Shown: in pieces, positions 7,684 to 14,253 of the stretch
Numbering within the stretch: position 1 is the stretch's first letter
How the letters are laid out: every line of letters starts with the position of its first letter
Origin: Anaerovoracaceae bacterium
Lineage (GTDB): Bacteria; Bacillota; Clostridia; Peptostreptococcales; Anaerovoracaceae
Assembly (NCBI GenBank): GCA_029983755.1
Contig: JASBYX010000025.1
Location: 1-23,006, forward strand
DNA: 23,006 bases
Direction of reading: 5' to 3'
Notes under the pieces: generated by a model
What the model was told of the DNA's origin: nothing
The model's database searches: none
Seen by the model: only the letters and a program-made list of their open reading frames with translations
Position numbers and translations under genes: made by a program

Positions 7684-8113
7684 TTGCATATTTTTCTGTC
7701 CAATCAGGGTGAGATACGGTGAAGTGGACCAACAGGGAGTGGTGTATAACGGCAACTACTTCATTTATTGCGATTTAGCCTTTGAGGAGTTTCTCAGGCA
7801 CAAGGGCTACAGTTACAGCGAGTTGGTTGAAAAATATGATTCGGAGGTTTGCCACAAAACATCTACCTTCGAGTACAACGGCAGTGCCTTTGAGGGTGAC
7901 ATCGTAGAGGTGGGGATAAAGGTTATTCATGTTGGAACCAGAAGCTTCACCTTGGGATTTGAGATATACAGAGAAGGGGAGGACGAACCTAGAGTAATTT
8001 CAGAGAGTGTTTTCGTCGGATATGATAAGTACAATAGAAAGTCAAAGAATTTAACTCCAACTTTGCTGGAGATACTTGGCAAGAAAGAACACAAAGAATC
8101 TCAAAACGATTAG
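7673..8113 (+). CDS. Hotdog-fold acyl-CoA thioesterase (4HBT/YbgC type)
   Basis: 146 aa, a typical single hotdog domain. The N-terminal motif RYGEVDQQGVVYNGNY (14-29) matches the family pattern RYxExDxxGVVYHxNY, with the catalytic aspartate at D19. Such enzymes hydrolyse acyl-CoA thioesters to free acid and CoA in the cytosol. The start ATG 7673 has GGAGG six bases upstream, inside the 3' end of the BCCT gene, and the 11-bp overlap implies translational coupling. As last gene of the CoA-transferase/ferredoxin/BCCT run, it may release product from CoA or remove dead-end thioesters. Substrate cannot be read from the sequence. Confidence 0.88.
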   Translation: MRNDCIFFCPIRVRYGEVDQQGVVYNGNYFIYCDLAFEEFLRHKGYSYSELVEKYDSEVCHKTSTFEYNGSAFEGDIVEVGIKVIHVGTRSFTLGFEIYREGEDEPRVISESVFVGYDKYNRKSKNLTPTLLEILGKKEHKESQND

Positions 8114-8167
8114 TTTTTATACCTTTTCCTATTATACATAATTTCAAGTATTTTTATTCAACTATCG

Positions 8168-8205
8168 AAAACCCCGATTGCGTTAAAAAATGCAGTCGGG
8201 GTTTT
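8168..8205. terminator. Bidirectional terminator between thioesterase and transposase
   Basis: AAAACCCCGATTGC / GCAGTCGGGGTTTT forms a 14-bp stem with one G-T pair and a 10-nt A-rich loop. The A-run on one side and T-run on the other let it end transcripts from both the plus-strand thioesterase and the minus-strand transposase. Confidence 0.88.
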
Positions 8206-8210
8206 GTCTA

Positions 8211-9932
8211 TTATTTTGTTGCGTCAGGCTTCTTAACGTATCCAAGATTTTCTTTGATTTCAGCTAGGGTGCCGAAACGCTTTGAGAAATCTATCTCCAT
8301 GCTGTTTCCAACATCTATGAGTATATCATCGTTGTAACTTTGAACATAGTTATTGCCGTCAATCTGAACGCAATTACATTTTCGCAGGCTTCTTAGCATT
8401 TTTTCCAGAGGATACTTCTTATCCGTCTGGAGCTGCAATATACGGGTCAGAACAAGAGCCAGATAGCTGATTAGATAATGAGCCTGCATGTGTTCCTCAC
8501 GTCTTATGAAACGAGGCTTGATGTGATATGTGTTATCTATGTAACTAAAGGATTTCTCAATTTCCCAAAGACCTGTATAGGCAGAAATCAATTCCTCATC
8601 ACTTTGCTCGATCTGACTTGTTCTAAATAAATAATATCCATCGTATTTTTCCTCTTCATTTAGACTCTCCTCATCGATAACAAAGGGTTGAGCTCCTTGG
8701 TTTTTAAATATACGTCCAGGTGAATACTGAAGGCCTCCGGACTTCCGACTCTGTGTGTATTCCCCGGGAATGAAGCGGCTAGGGGATGCTATTAAGTCTT
8801 TTGCCTTCAGGAGCATGTCTTCTCTTTGAGATTTGATGCACCTTGCGTAGGTTTCATTATATAAGATGATTTCCTTTTCCTTATATCTGACAGTTTTGCT
8901 ACCTTCAGGTGTTTTTACCCTGAGGGTTCTATCGATAATTCTGGACTTATATCTTGCACGAGGGGATAAGGCAATATACCCTTTGTAGTCCAGGGCATAT
9001 TTCTTTATGGAATCGGCTGCTGACCTTATGCTTTGAGCAACCATATATTTTTGCCCTTTGTGTACGTTTTCGTAAAGGGTATCAGGGCTGTTTACGCCAT
9101 TATCTCCAATCAACACAAGATTCTTAATTCCAAGGGATTTTGCCTTCTTTGCAATTTTACTTCTGACAGTTGGAACATCATTACTATCACCTTGTGAAAC
9201 TAAATCATAGGTTATGGGAAGGCCGTTTCTGTCAGTCAAAACAGCGATTTCAACCGTTGGATCTTTGTAATATTCCTTTATCCCTGTCTTACTTTGAGTT
9301 TCAGGCTGTTTATCCTCAAAATAGTGTCTTGATACAACGCAATATCCTACGCTTGTGTCAAACCGATATCCTGCCTCCATATTATCTTCAAGCCAATTTA
9401 AAAGAGGCGCTCTCAGACCTTGAAATTGCCTAAATGCAATATAAATATCGTCTAAATCAAAGTCCATGTGCTCAAAGAACTGATTCTTATTTCTATAAAT
9501 CTGAGATATAGATCCCGGGTACAAAATACTACCATAGACTAGGAGCTTCATCATGTTGTTCAGATTACCGGCTATTTCCATTGTCCTTTGTCGGTTGTTG
9601 AAAAAAGAATCGAGTTTGAGTTTGTGGTAGATTGAGGAAAGTACGATATAGCCATAGTTCTTGATAAGATCCACTCCCGGTTCTAAAGACTCAGAAGGGT
9701 CGAGTTCTATCTCCATAGGTGAGAAGGCGCTTTGCTGCTCAAGTGTCATTTGCCTGGCTACCTCTTTAAAGTGAGAGATAGGATCATCGTATTGCTTTTT
9801 CAAATCCTCCAAATAACCAAGGTTCTTAATTCGTCGTTTCTTTGTTTTTTTCGTCACAGGATCTCTGTAAGACTCAACGATGCAAAGATTGGTTCCATTC
9901 TTTCTCTTTTCAGTGATTAAAAACAATTCCAT
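8211..9932 (-). CDS. IS1634/IS4-type DDE transposase
   Basis: 573 aa from ATG 9932. Upstream TTG and downstream TTG codons are also possible, because the GGAGG is only two bases from this ATG. The architecture fits IS1634-family transposases: an N-terminal segment describing KKTKKRRIKNLGY, a central RNase H-like domain with LTDRNGLPITYDLVSQGDSND and LVLIGDNGVNS, and a C-terminal WEIEKSFSYIDNTYHIKPRF followed by helices. Residues given here use numbering from the TTG at 9950. The second Asp (D283) and the Glu (E465) of the DDE triad are present. The first Asp, expected in a YDVTNYYFE-like motif, appears to be Cys204 in GYCVVSRHYFE. No terminal inverted repeats or target duplication were found. 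The frame is open and has its own promoter and terminator, so it may be expressed, but whether it is still mobile is doubtful. Confidence 0.85.
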   Translation of the reverse strand: MELFLITEKRKNGTNLCIVESYRDPVTKKTKKRRIKNLGYLEDLKKQYDDPISHFKEVARQMTLEQQSAFSPMEIELDPSESLEPGVDLIKNYGYIVLSSIYHKLKLDSFFNNRQRTMEIAGNLNNMMKLLVYGSILYPGSISQIYRNKNQFFEHMDFDLDDIYIAFRQFQGLRAPLLNWLEDNMEAGYRFDTSVGYCVVSRHYFEDKQPETQSKTGIKEYYKDPTVEIAVLTDRNGLPITYDLVSQGDSNDVPTVRSKIAKKAKSLGIKNLVLIGDNGVNSPDTLYENVHKGQKYMVAQSIRSAADSIKKYALDYKGYIALSPRARYKSRIIDRTLRVKTPEGSKTVRYKEKEIILYNETYARCIKSQREDMLLKAKDLIASPSRFIPGEYTQSRKSGGLQYSPGRIFKNQGAQPFVIDEESLNEEEKYDGYYLFRTSQIEQSDEELISAYTGLWEIEKSFSYIDNTYHIKPRFIRREEHMQAHYLISYLALVLTRILQLQTDKKYPLEKMLRSLRKCNCVQIDGNNYVQSYNDDILIDVGNSMEIDFSKRFGTLAEIKENLGYVKKPDATK

Positions 9933-9966
9933 CACCTCCACTTGAATCAATCATAGCTTTTTCTTA

Positions 9967-9994
9967 ATTATATCTAATTTTTAACAAAAAACAA
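9967..9994 (-). promoter_or_regulatory. Promoter of the transposase gene
   Basis: On the minus strand TTGTTT, a 16-bp spacer and TATAAT lead toward the transposase start about 35 bp downstream. Confidence 0.55.
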
Positions 9995-10036
9995 AGGATT
10001 TTACATTGATATTGCAAATTTATTTTCAATATTTCC

Positions 10037-10066
10037 TTGAAACTCAAACTACTCTTGTGTTATAAT
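10037..10066 (+). promoter_or_regulatory. rplS promoter
   Basis: TTGAAA, an 18-bp spacer and a perfect TATAAT. Transcription would begin about 10073, giving a ~65-nt leader before rplS. Confidence 0.75.
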
Positions 10067-10072
10067 CAGTTA

Positions 10073-10130
10073 GTTATTACGGGCGGTCCTCTGGCAGATG
10101 TGACCATGAACGTCTTGGAGGGAAGGAGGA
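10073..10130 (+). promoter_or_regulatory. Candidate L19 autoregulatory leader RNA
   Basis: The GC-rich leader between the promoter and rplS can pair GGTC (10085-10088) with GACC (10102-10105), enclosing CTCTGGCAGATGT, and alternatively CCTC (10088-10091) with GAGG (10118-10121), next to the AAGGAGG ribosome site. Firmicutes rplS genes commonly carry an L19-binding leader of this size and place; identification rests on position and general look, not a covariance search. Confidence 0.5.
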
Positions 10131-10137
10131 ATTAATA

Positions 10138-10485
10138 ATGAACGTTTTAGATCAAATCACCAAAGATTATCTAAAGCAGGAAGTCCCTGCATTTAACGTT
10201 GGAGACACAGTTAAAGTCCACGTTAAAATTAAGGAAGGATCTAGAGAGAGAATCCAGATTTTTGAGGGTTTTGTCCTCAAGAAGCAGAACGGCGGAGTTG
10301 CAGAAACTTTTACTGTTAGAAGAATCGCATCCGGCGTAGGAGTGGAGAAGACATTCCCACTACACTCACCTTGGGTAGAGAAAATTGACGTAGTCAGAAA
10401 AGGTCGTGTTAGAAGGGCTAAGCTGAACTACATGAGAGAAAGAACAGGTAAGGCTGCGAAAATTAAGACCAAGGTTGAACAATAA
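10138..10485 (+). CDS. rplS: 50S ribosomal protein L19
   Basis: 115 aa, the standard bacterial L19 length. The sequence carries family hallmarks: FNVGDTVKVHVKIKEGSRER, QIFEGFVLKKQNGG, FTVRRIASGVGVEKTFPLHSP and the basic C-terminus GRVRRAKLNYMRERTGKAAK. L19 sits at the 30S-50S interface of the ribosome. ATG 10138 has AAGGAGG eight bases upstream. In many Firmicutes rplS follows rpsP-rimM-trmD; here it has its own promoter, with a transposase gene directly upstream in place of trmD. A terminator follows, separating it from rbgA. Confidence 0.97.
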   Translation: MNVLDQITKDYLKQEVPAFNVGDTVKVHVKIKEGSRERIQIFEGFVLKKQNGGVAETFTVRRIASGVGVEKTFPLHSPWVEKIDVVRKGRVRRAKLNYMRERTGKAAKIKTKVEQ

Positions 10486-10508
10486 CTTTAGATTAGAACT
10501 TAAATGTG

Positions 10509-10554
10509 ATAAAATATAGAGGCTGGTAACACGGTCTCTATATTTTATTTTTTT
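10509..10554 (+). terminator. Intrinsic terminator after rplS
   Basis: ATAAAATATAGAG / CTCTATATTTTAT form a 13-bp stem around a 14-nt loop (GCTGGTAACACGGT), ending in a run of T. The stem is AT-rich, so termination may be partial. Confidence 0.75.
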
Positions 10555-10591
10555 GGAAAATATACAAATTAATTACCTGCACATAGAGGCC

Positions 10592-10609
10592 TTAAATGCC
10601 CACATTTAA
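10592..10609. promoter_or_regulatory. Short palindrome upstream of rbgA
   Basis: TTAAATG-ccca-CATTTAA, a perfect 7-bp inverted repeat 69 bp before rbgA. It could be an operator or chance in AT-rich DNA; no T-run follows, so it is not a terminator. Confidence 0.25.
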
Positions 10610-10677
10610 AAACGAAAAGATCAGTTGGGAAATACGTTTCGAATTAGCAAGTTAAAATGATCGAATGAGGAAATAAA

Positions 10678-11649
10678 ATGATTGAAAATATAAACTGGTA
10701 CCCGGGTCACATGAAGAAGACTAGGGAACTTATTCAAAACAATCTAAAGCTTGTAGATGCTGTGGTTGAGGTAATCGACAGCAGGATACCTAAGTCAAGT
10801 CGAAATCCCATAATTGACGAAATTCTTGGGAAGAAACCTAGAGTGGTAGCCCTAAACAAAACAGACCTTGCATCGGAGACAGAAACTCGAAAGTGGTCAA
10901 AGTATTTTGTTGAACAAGGTTATCAAACGGTAGCCATAAACGCTCAAACCGGAAGCGGTGTACAGAGCCTCCTCAAAACCTTGGAAGGGATGGAAAACAG
11001 GCTGAACGAGGGCAAACTCAGGAACAAGCCCCTCAGAATAATGATAGTTGGGGTACCCAACGTTGGAAAATCCTCATTGATAAATAGGCTTACGGGACGG
11101 AAGAGCACTCAAATAGGAAACCGCCCGGGGGTTACCAAGGGGAAGCAATGGCTGAAACTGAAAAATGGCATGGAACTTCTGGACACGCCGGGGATTCTTT
11201 GGCCGAAATTCGAAGATCCGAAAGTGGGAGTTTATTTGGCGTTTTGTGGATCCATCAAAGATGAGATTTTGGATCTGCCAACCCTATGCCTTGAACTGCT
11301 TAAAGTGCTGAAGGAAGACTATATGGGGATGCTTGTTGAAAGATACGGTCTTGACAGTCAACAAAATAGCAGTGTGCCCGGGGATGACGAATCCTCTGAG
11401 GATTGGGAAGTGTCGCCGGAGAACGGCGTGTCGTCTGAGGAGAAGGATTGGAGCGAATCGCCTGAGGATTTGGGAGTGCCACCGGAACTTTCCCTTATGG
11501 AAGAAATTTCTCTCAAAAGGGGATATATTCTCCCGGGAAAGAGAATTGATTATGAGAGAGCCGGAAAAGCCATAATTGACGAGTTCAGGAGTGGAAAAAT
11601 AGGCAGGATAACTTTGGAAAAAGCCCCTGGAGGTGGTTTCGGTGAATAA
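10678..11649 (+). CDS. rbgA: Ribosome biogenesis GTPase RbgA (YlqF)
   Basis: 323 aa against about 280 in Bacillus. It is a circularly permuted GTPase: G4 (NKTD, 60-63) comes first, then G1 (GVPNVGKS, 125-132), G2 around T153 and G3 (DTPG, 169-172). The opening NWYPGHMKKTRELI is diagnostic of RbgA, which promotes late 50S subunit maturation. The family's C-terminal RNA-binding domain is interrupted by an acidic Ser/Glu/Asp/Pro stretch of roughly 40 residues (about 229-272), built from a 66-bp duplication and absent from typical RbgA. Position after rplS and before rnhB is the usual Firmicutes arrangement. GAGG precedes ATG 10678; the 3' end overlaps rnhB by 8 bp. Confidence 0.95.
   Translation: MIENINWYPGHMKKTRELIQNNLKLVDAVVEVIDSRIPKSSRNPIIDEILGKKPRVVALNKTDLASETETRKWSKYFVEQGYQTVAINAQTGSGVQSLLKTLEGMENRLNEGKLRNKPLRIMIVGVPNVGKSSLINRLTGRKSTQIGNRPGVTKGKQWLKLKNGMELLDTPGILWPKFEDPKVGVYLAFCGSIKDEILDLPTLCLELLKVLKEDYMGMLVERYGLDSQQNSSVPGDDESSEDWEVSPENGVSSEEKDWSESPEDLGVPPELSLMEEISLKRGYILPGKRIDYERAGKAIIDEFRSGKIGRITLEKAPGGGFGE
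11389..11487. repeat. 66-bp-spaced duplication inside rbgA
   Basis: Two 33-bp copies (11389-11421 and 11455-11487) encode ESSEDWEVSPE and ESPEDLGVPPE. The segment between them contains a further related SSEEKDW piece. Period 66 bp is a multiple of three, so the frame is kept. Local GC is higher than in the flanking gene. Confidence 0.8.
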
Positions 11650-12421
11650 GAAGGAAAGGGCAGAGCTTGAGACTAAGCGTCTTGAAGATATGCTGGAATT
11701 TGACAAGGGGGAAAAAGGGAATTTCCATTGGCTCATAGGCGTTGATGAGGTGGGGAGAGGACCACTGGCAGGACCTGTGGTAGCCTGCGCAGTTGTTTTG
11801 CCAACTAGCTGGGATATTCCCGGGATCAACGATTCGAAAAAATTAAGCGAGAAGCGAAGAACGGAACTTGCCGCCATTATAAAAGAAAAATCTCCAGGGA
11901 TTGGACTGGGATTTGTAAACAGCAAGAAAATTGACAGGTTTAACATTAGAAATGCAACCAAGATGGCAATGATCATTTCAGTAAGGAGGTGCCTTGAGAA
12001 TCTGCAAAACCAGATTGGAGATGAGGATTACTCTAAAAGCATATGGGAAAGTGAAGATGTGGCTAAGCCTGATATGGCTACGCCATCGGAACTTGGTAGG
12101 ATAAAGGTTCTCATAGATGGAAATATGGAGATTTCTTTGGACAAGTTCTTCGCCGAAGGATATGATTTGACTCAGGAAACTGTTGTTCAGGGGGATTCTA
12201 AGTCACTTTCCATCGGAGCAGCGTCCATAGTTGCGAAGGTTGCTCGAGATGAATTTATGAAGGAGTATGGGATACTTGAACCGGAATACGGTTTTGATAA
12301 GCATAAAGGATACGGAACAAAGGCTCATTACAGTGCTATTGAAAGCTATGGGCTTTCACCTATACACAGAAAGAGTTTTCTGAGCAGGGTTCTTGATAAA
12401 ATGGAGGAGGAGCTTATATGA
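11642..12421 (+). CDS. rnhB: Ribonuclease HII
   Basis: 259 aa from GTG 11642, chosen because GGAGGTGG lies five to six bases upstream; GTG 11633 is the alternative and overlaps that site. RNase HII cuts the RNA strand of RNA-DNA hybrids and single ribonucleotides in DNA. The signature IGVDEVGRGPLAGPVVA gives the first acidic pair (about D35, E36), LIDG supplies the next Asp (about 159), and AKVARDEFM a fourth (about 203). INDSKKLSEKRR, QGDSKSLSIGAASIVAKVARD and FDKHKGYGTKAHYSAI are all standard. About 28 extra residues (about 123-152) are inserted before LIDG relative to typical members. It overlaps rbgA by 8 bp and fhs by 4 bp (ATGA), so the three are probably translationally coupled. Confidence 0.95.
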   Translation: MNKKERAELETKRLEDMLEFDKGEKGNFHWLIGVDEVGRGPLAGPVVACAVVLPTSWDIPGINDSKKLSEKRRTELAAIIKEKSPGIGLGFVNSKKIDRFNIRNATKMAMIISVRRCLENLQNQIGDEDYSKSIWESEDVAKPDMATPSELGRIKVLIDGNMEISLDKFFAEGYDLTQETVVQGDSKSLSIGAASIVAKVARDEFMKEYGILEPEYGFDKHKGYGTKAHYSAIESYGLSPIHRKSFLSRVLDKMEEELI

Positions 12422-14145
12422 TTGGCAAGGATGTAAGGAAAGAGGAAGAAAACCTTAAGGAAAAGACTTTCAAGTCGGATATTGAGATAGCTCAAGAGGC
12501 GGAGCTTTTGCCTATTGGAGAGATTGCCAAAAAGCTTGATCTTGATATGGATGACATAGAGCTTTATGGAAAGTATAAGGCGAAGGTGGGATACCATATG
12601 GTGAAAAAAGCCATGGAAACCTCTTCGGGGAGGGGAAAACTGATTCTCATGACGGCGATTTCCCCGACCCCGGCCGGCGAGGGCAAGACCACCACAAGCA
12701 TAGGACTTGCGGACGGCCTGTCTGCCCTCGGCAGGAAGGCGGTGCTGGCACTCAGGGAGCCTTCCATGGGCCCCGTGTTCGGGATTAAGGGGGGCGCGGC
12801 CGGGGGTGGGTACGCCCAGGTCGTTCCCATGGAGGACATCAACCTCCACTTCACAGGAGACATGCACGCAATAGGAGCCGCAAACAACCTTATCGCAGCA
12901 GTCCTTGACAACCACATTCAGCAAGGTAACGCCCTGGGTATTGACCCTCGCCGAATTACCTGGAAGAGGGTCGTTGATATGAACGACCGTCAACTCAGGT
13001 TCCTCGTTGACGGTCTCGGGGGTAGAACCAACGGAGTCCCAAGGGAAGATGGGTTTGATATAACAGTGGCTAGCGAAATCATGGCAATATTCTGTCTTGC
13101 TGAAGGCATTGAAGATCTGAAAAAGAAACTGTCTCAAATAGTTGTAGGATATACCTATGAGGATAAGCCGGTAACCGTAGCAGACCTTGGTTGCCAGGCA
13201 GCAGCCGCTATTTTGCTGAAGGATGCCTTGAAGCCAAATCTTGTCCAGACCCTGGAGCATACTCCTGCCTTTGTTCATGGTGGACCATTTGCAAATATTG
13301 CCCACGGCTGTAATTCAGTAATAGCAACTAAGATGGCTTTAAGCCTAGGAGATTATGTAGTAACGGAAGCTGGATTTGCAGCAGATCTTGGGGCAGAGAA
13401 GTTCCTTGATATTAAGTGCCGAAAAACGGGACTTTCTCCTGACGCTGTTGTTATCGTTGCCACTGTTCGAGCTCTCAAATATCATGGTGGGGTACCTAAG
13501 GACGACCTGAATAATGAAAATCTTCAGGCCGTTAAAAAGGGTATTCCTAACCTCATGAGGCATATTAGAAATCTTCAGGAAGTGTTCGGGCTTAATGTGA
13601 TCGTTGCCATCAATGAGTTTCCTACTGATACTGAAGCCGAGATGAATTTGATCAGAGAGGCTTGTTTTGAAAAAGGCGTAGATGTTGCACTCAGTCAGGT
13701 CTGGGCTCGTGGAGGAGAAGGTGGCAAAGAGCTTGCCGAGAAGGTGATAGAGCTTTGTGATAAGGGCAATTCCCTTAGATTTCCTTATGAACTTGACATG
13801 ACCATAGAAGAAAAAATTAGAAATATTGCCACCAAGGTTTATGGGGCAGCTGATATATCATTTGATGTAAAGGCTCTTAAGGATCTTGAAAGACTTGAAA
13901 AACACGGCTTTGGCAACCTCCCTGTGTGCATGGCGAAAACTCAATACAGTTTTTCTGACGATCCTAAGGCTTTGGGAGCACCAACGGGATTTACAATTCA
14001 CATTAAGGAAATGAAAGTTTCTGCAGGAGCAGGTTTCATCGTTGCTAAGACAGGGGATATCATGACCATGCCGGGACTTCCAAAGAAACCTGCTGCTCTC
14101 GGAATGGATATTGATGAGAACGGTGTTATAACAGGACTTTCATAA
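12418..14145 (+). CDS. fhs: Formate-tetrahydrofolate ligase
   Basis: 575 aa, slightly longer than the usual ~556. The enzyme joins formate and tetrahydrofolate using ATP to give 10-formyl-THF, the entry of formate into the methyl branch of one-carbon metabolism. The P-loop is TPAGEGKTT (84-92), followed by REPSMGPVFGIKGGAAGGG (113-131) and MPGLPKKPAA near the C-terminus, all family-typical. The start ATG overlaps the rnhB stop (ATGA). Codons around the P-loop are strongly GC-rich (about 69% GC over 12661-12840), whereas flanking parts are 35-48%; see the separate entry. folD lies two genes downstream, giving consecutive steps of the pathway. Function is secure. Confidence 0.97.
   Translation: MIGKDVRKEEENLKEKTFKSDIEIAQEAELLPIGEIAKKLDLDMDDIELYGKYKAKVGYHMVKKAMETSSGRGKLILMTAISPTPAGEGKTTTSIGLADGLSALGRKAVLALREPSMGPVFGIKGGAAGGGYAQVVPMEDINLHFTGDMHAIGAANNLIAAVLDNHIQQGNALGIDPRRITWKRVVDMNDRQLRFLVDGLGGRTNGVPREDGFDITVASEIMAIFCLAEGIEDLKKKLSQIVVGYTYEDKPVTVADLGCQAAAAILLKDALKPNLVQTLEHTPAFVHGGPFANIAHGCNSVIATKMALSLGDYVVTEAGFAADLGAEKFLDIKCRKTGLSPDAVVIVATVRALKYHGGVPKDDLNNENLQAVKKGIPNLMRHIRNLQEVFGLNVIVAINEFPTDTEAEMNLIREACFEKGVDVALSQVWARGGEGGKELAEKVIELCDKGNSLRFPYELDMTIEEKIRNIATKVYGAADISFDVKALKDLERLEKHGFGNLPVCMAKTQYSFSDDPKALGAPTGFTIHIKEMKVSAGAGFIVAKTGDIMTMPGLPKKPAALGMDIDENGVITGLS
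12640..13060. other. High-GC island within fhs
   Basis: By hand count 12661-12840 is about 69% GC (125 of 180 bases), 12841-13020 about 53%, while 12541-12600 is 40% and 13081-13140 is 35%. Third codon positions in the core are mostly G or C (ACC, GGC, GCC, CTC, CTG, GCG), unlike the rest of the gene. Confidence 0.85.
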
Positions 14146-14147
14146 AG

Positions 14148-14249
14148 AACTCATAGGAGTTAACTCATATGAGTTGGTAATTAACCTTCGAAAGAATCTT
14201 CATAAGGAGCTTATTAATATAATCTTTTATAAATGAGCTCATAGGAGTT
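14148..14249. repeat. AACTCATAGGAGTT repeats between fhs and the amidohydrolase
   Basis: Two 14-bp tandem units (AACTCATAGGAGTT 14148-14161, AACTCATATGAGTT 14162-14175; each a near or perfect palindrome) begin two bases after the fhs stop. A related TCATAAGGAGCTT lies at 14200, and GCTCATAGGAGTT at 14237-14249 supplies the ribosome site of the next gene. The core TCATA-N-GAG recurs four times. Confidence 0.75.
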
Positions 14250-14253
14250 GGAA

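Noticed and set aside
8145..10043. TTTCAAG inverted copies flanking the transposase as possible IS ends
   Set aside because: Only seven bases match before similarity ends, and no target duplication flanks them.
11284..11976. 230-codon minus-strand reading frame opposite rbgA/rnhB
   Set aside because: Shadow of two well-supported plus-strand genes; composition is that of reversed coding sequence.
12346..13305. 319-codon minus-strand reading frame opposite rnhB/fhs
   Set aside because: It is antisense to highly conserved fhs codons, lies over the GC-rich island that removes stop codons, has no family resemblance and no ribosome site.
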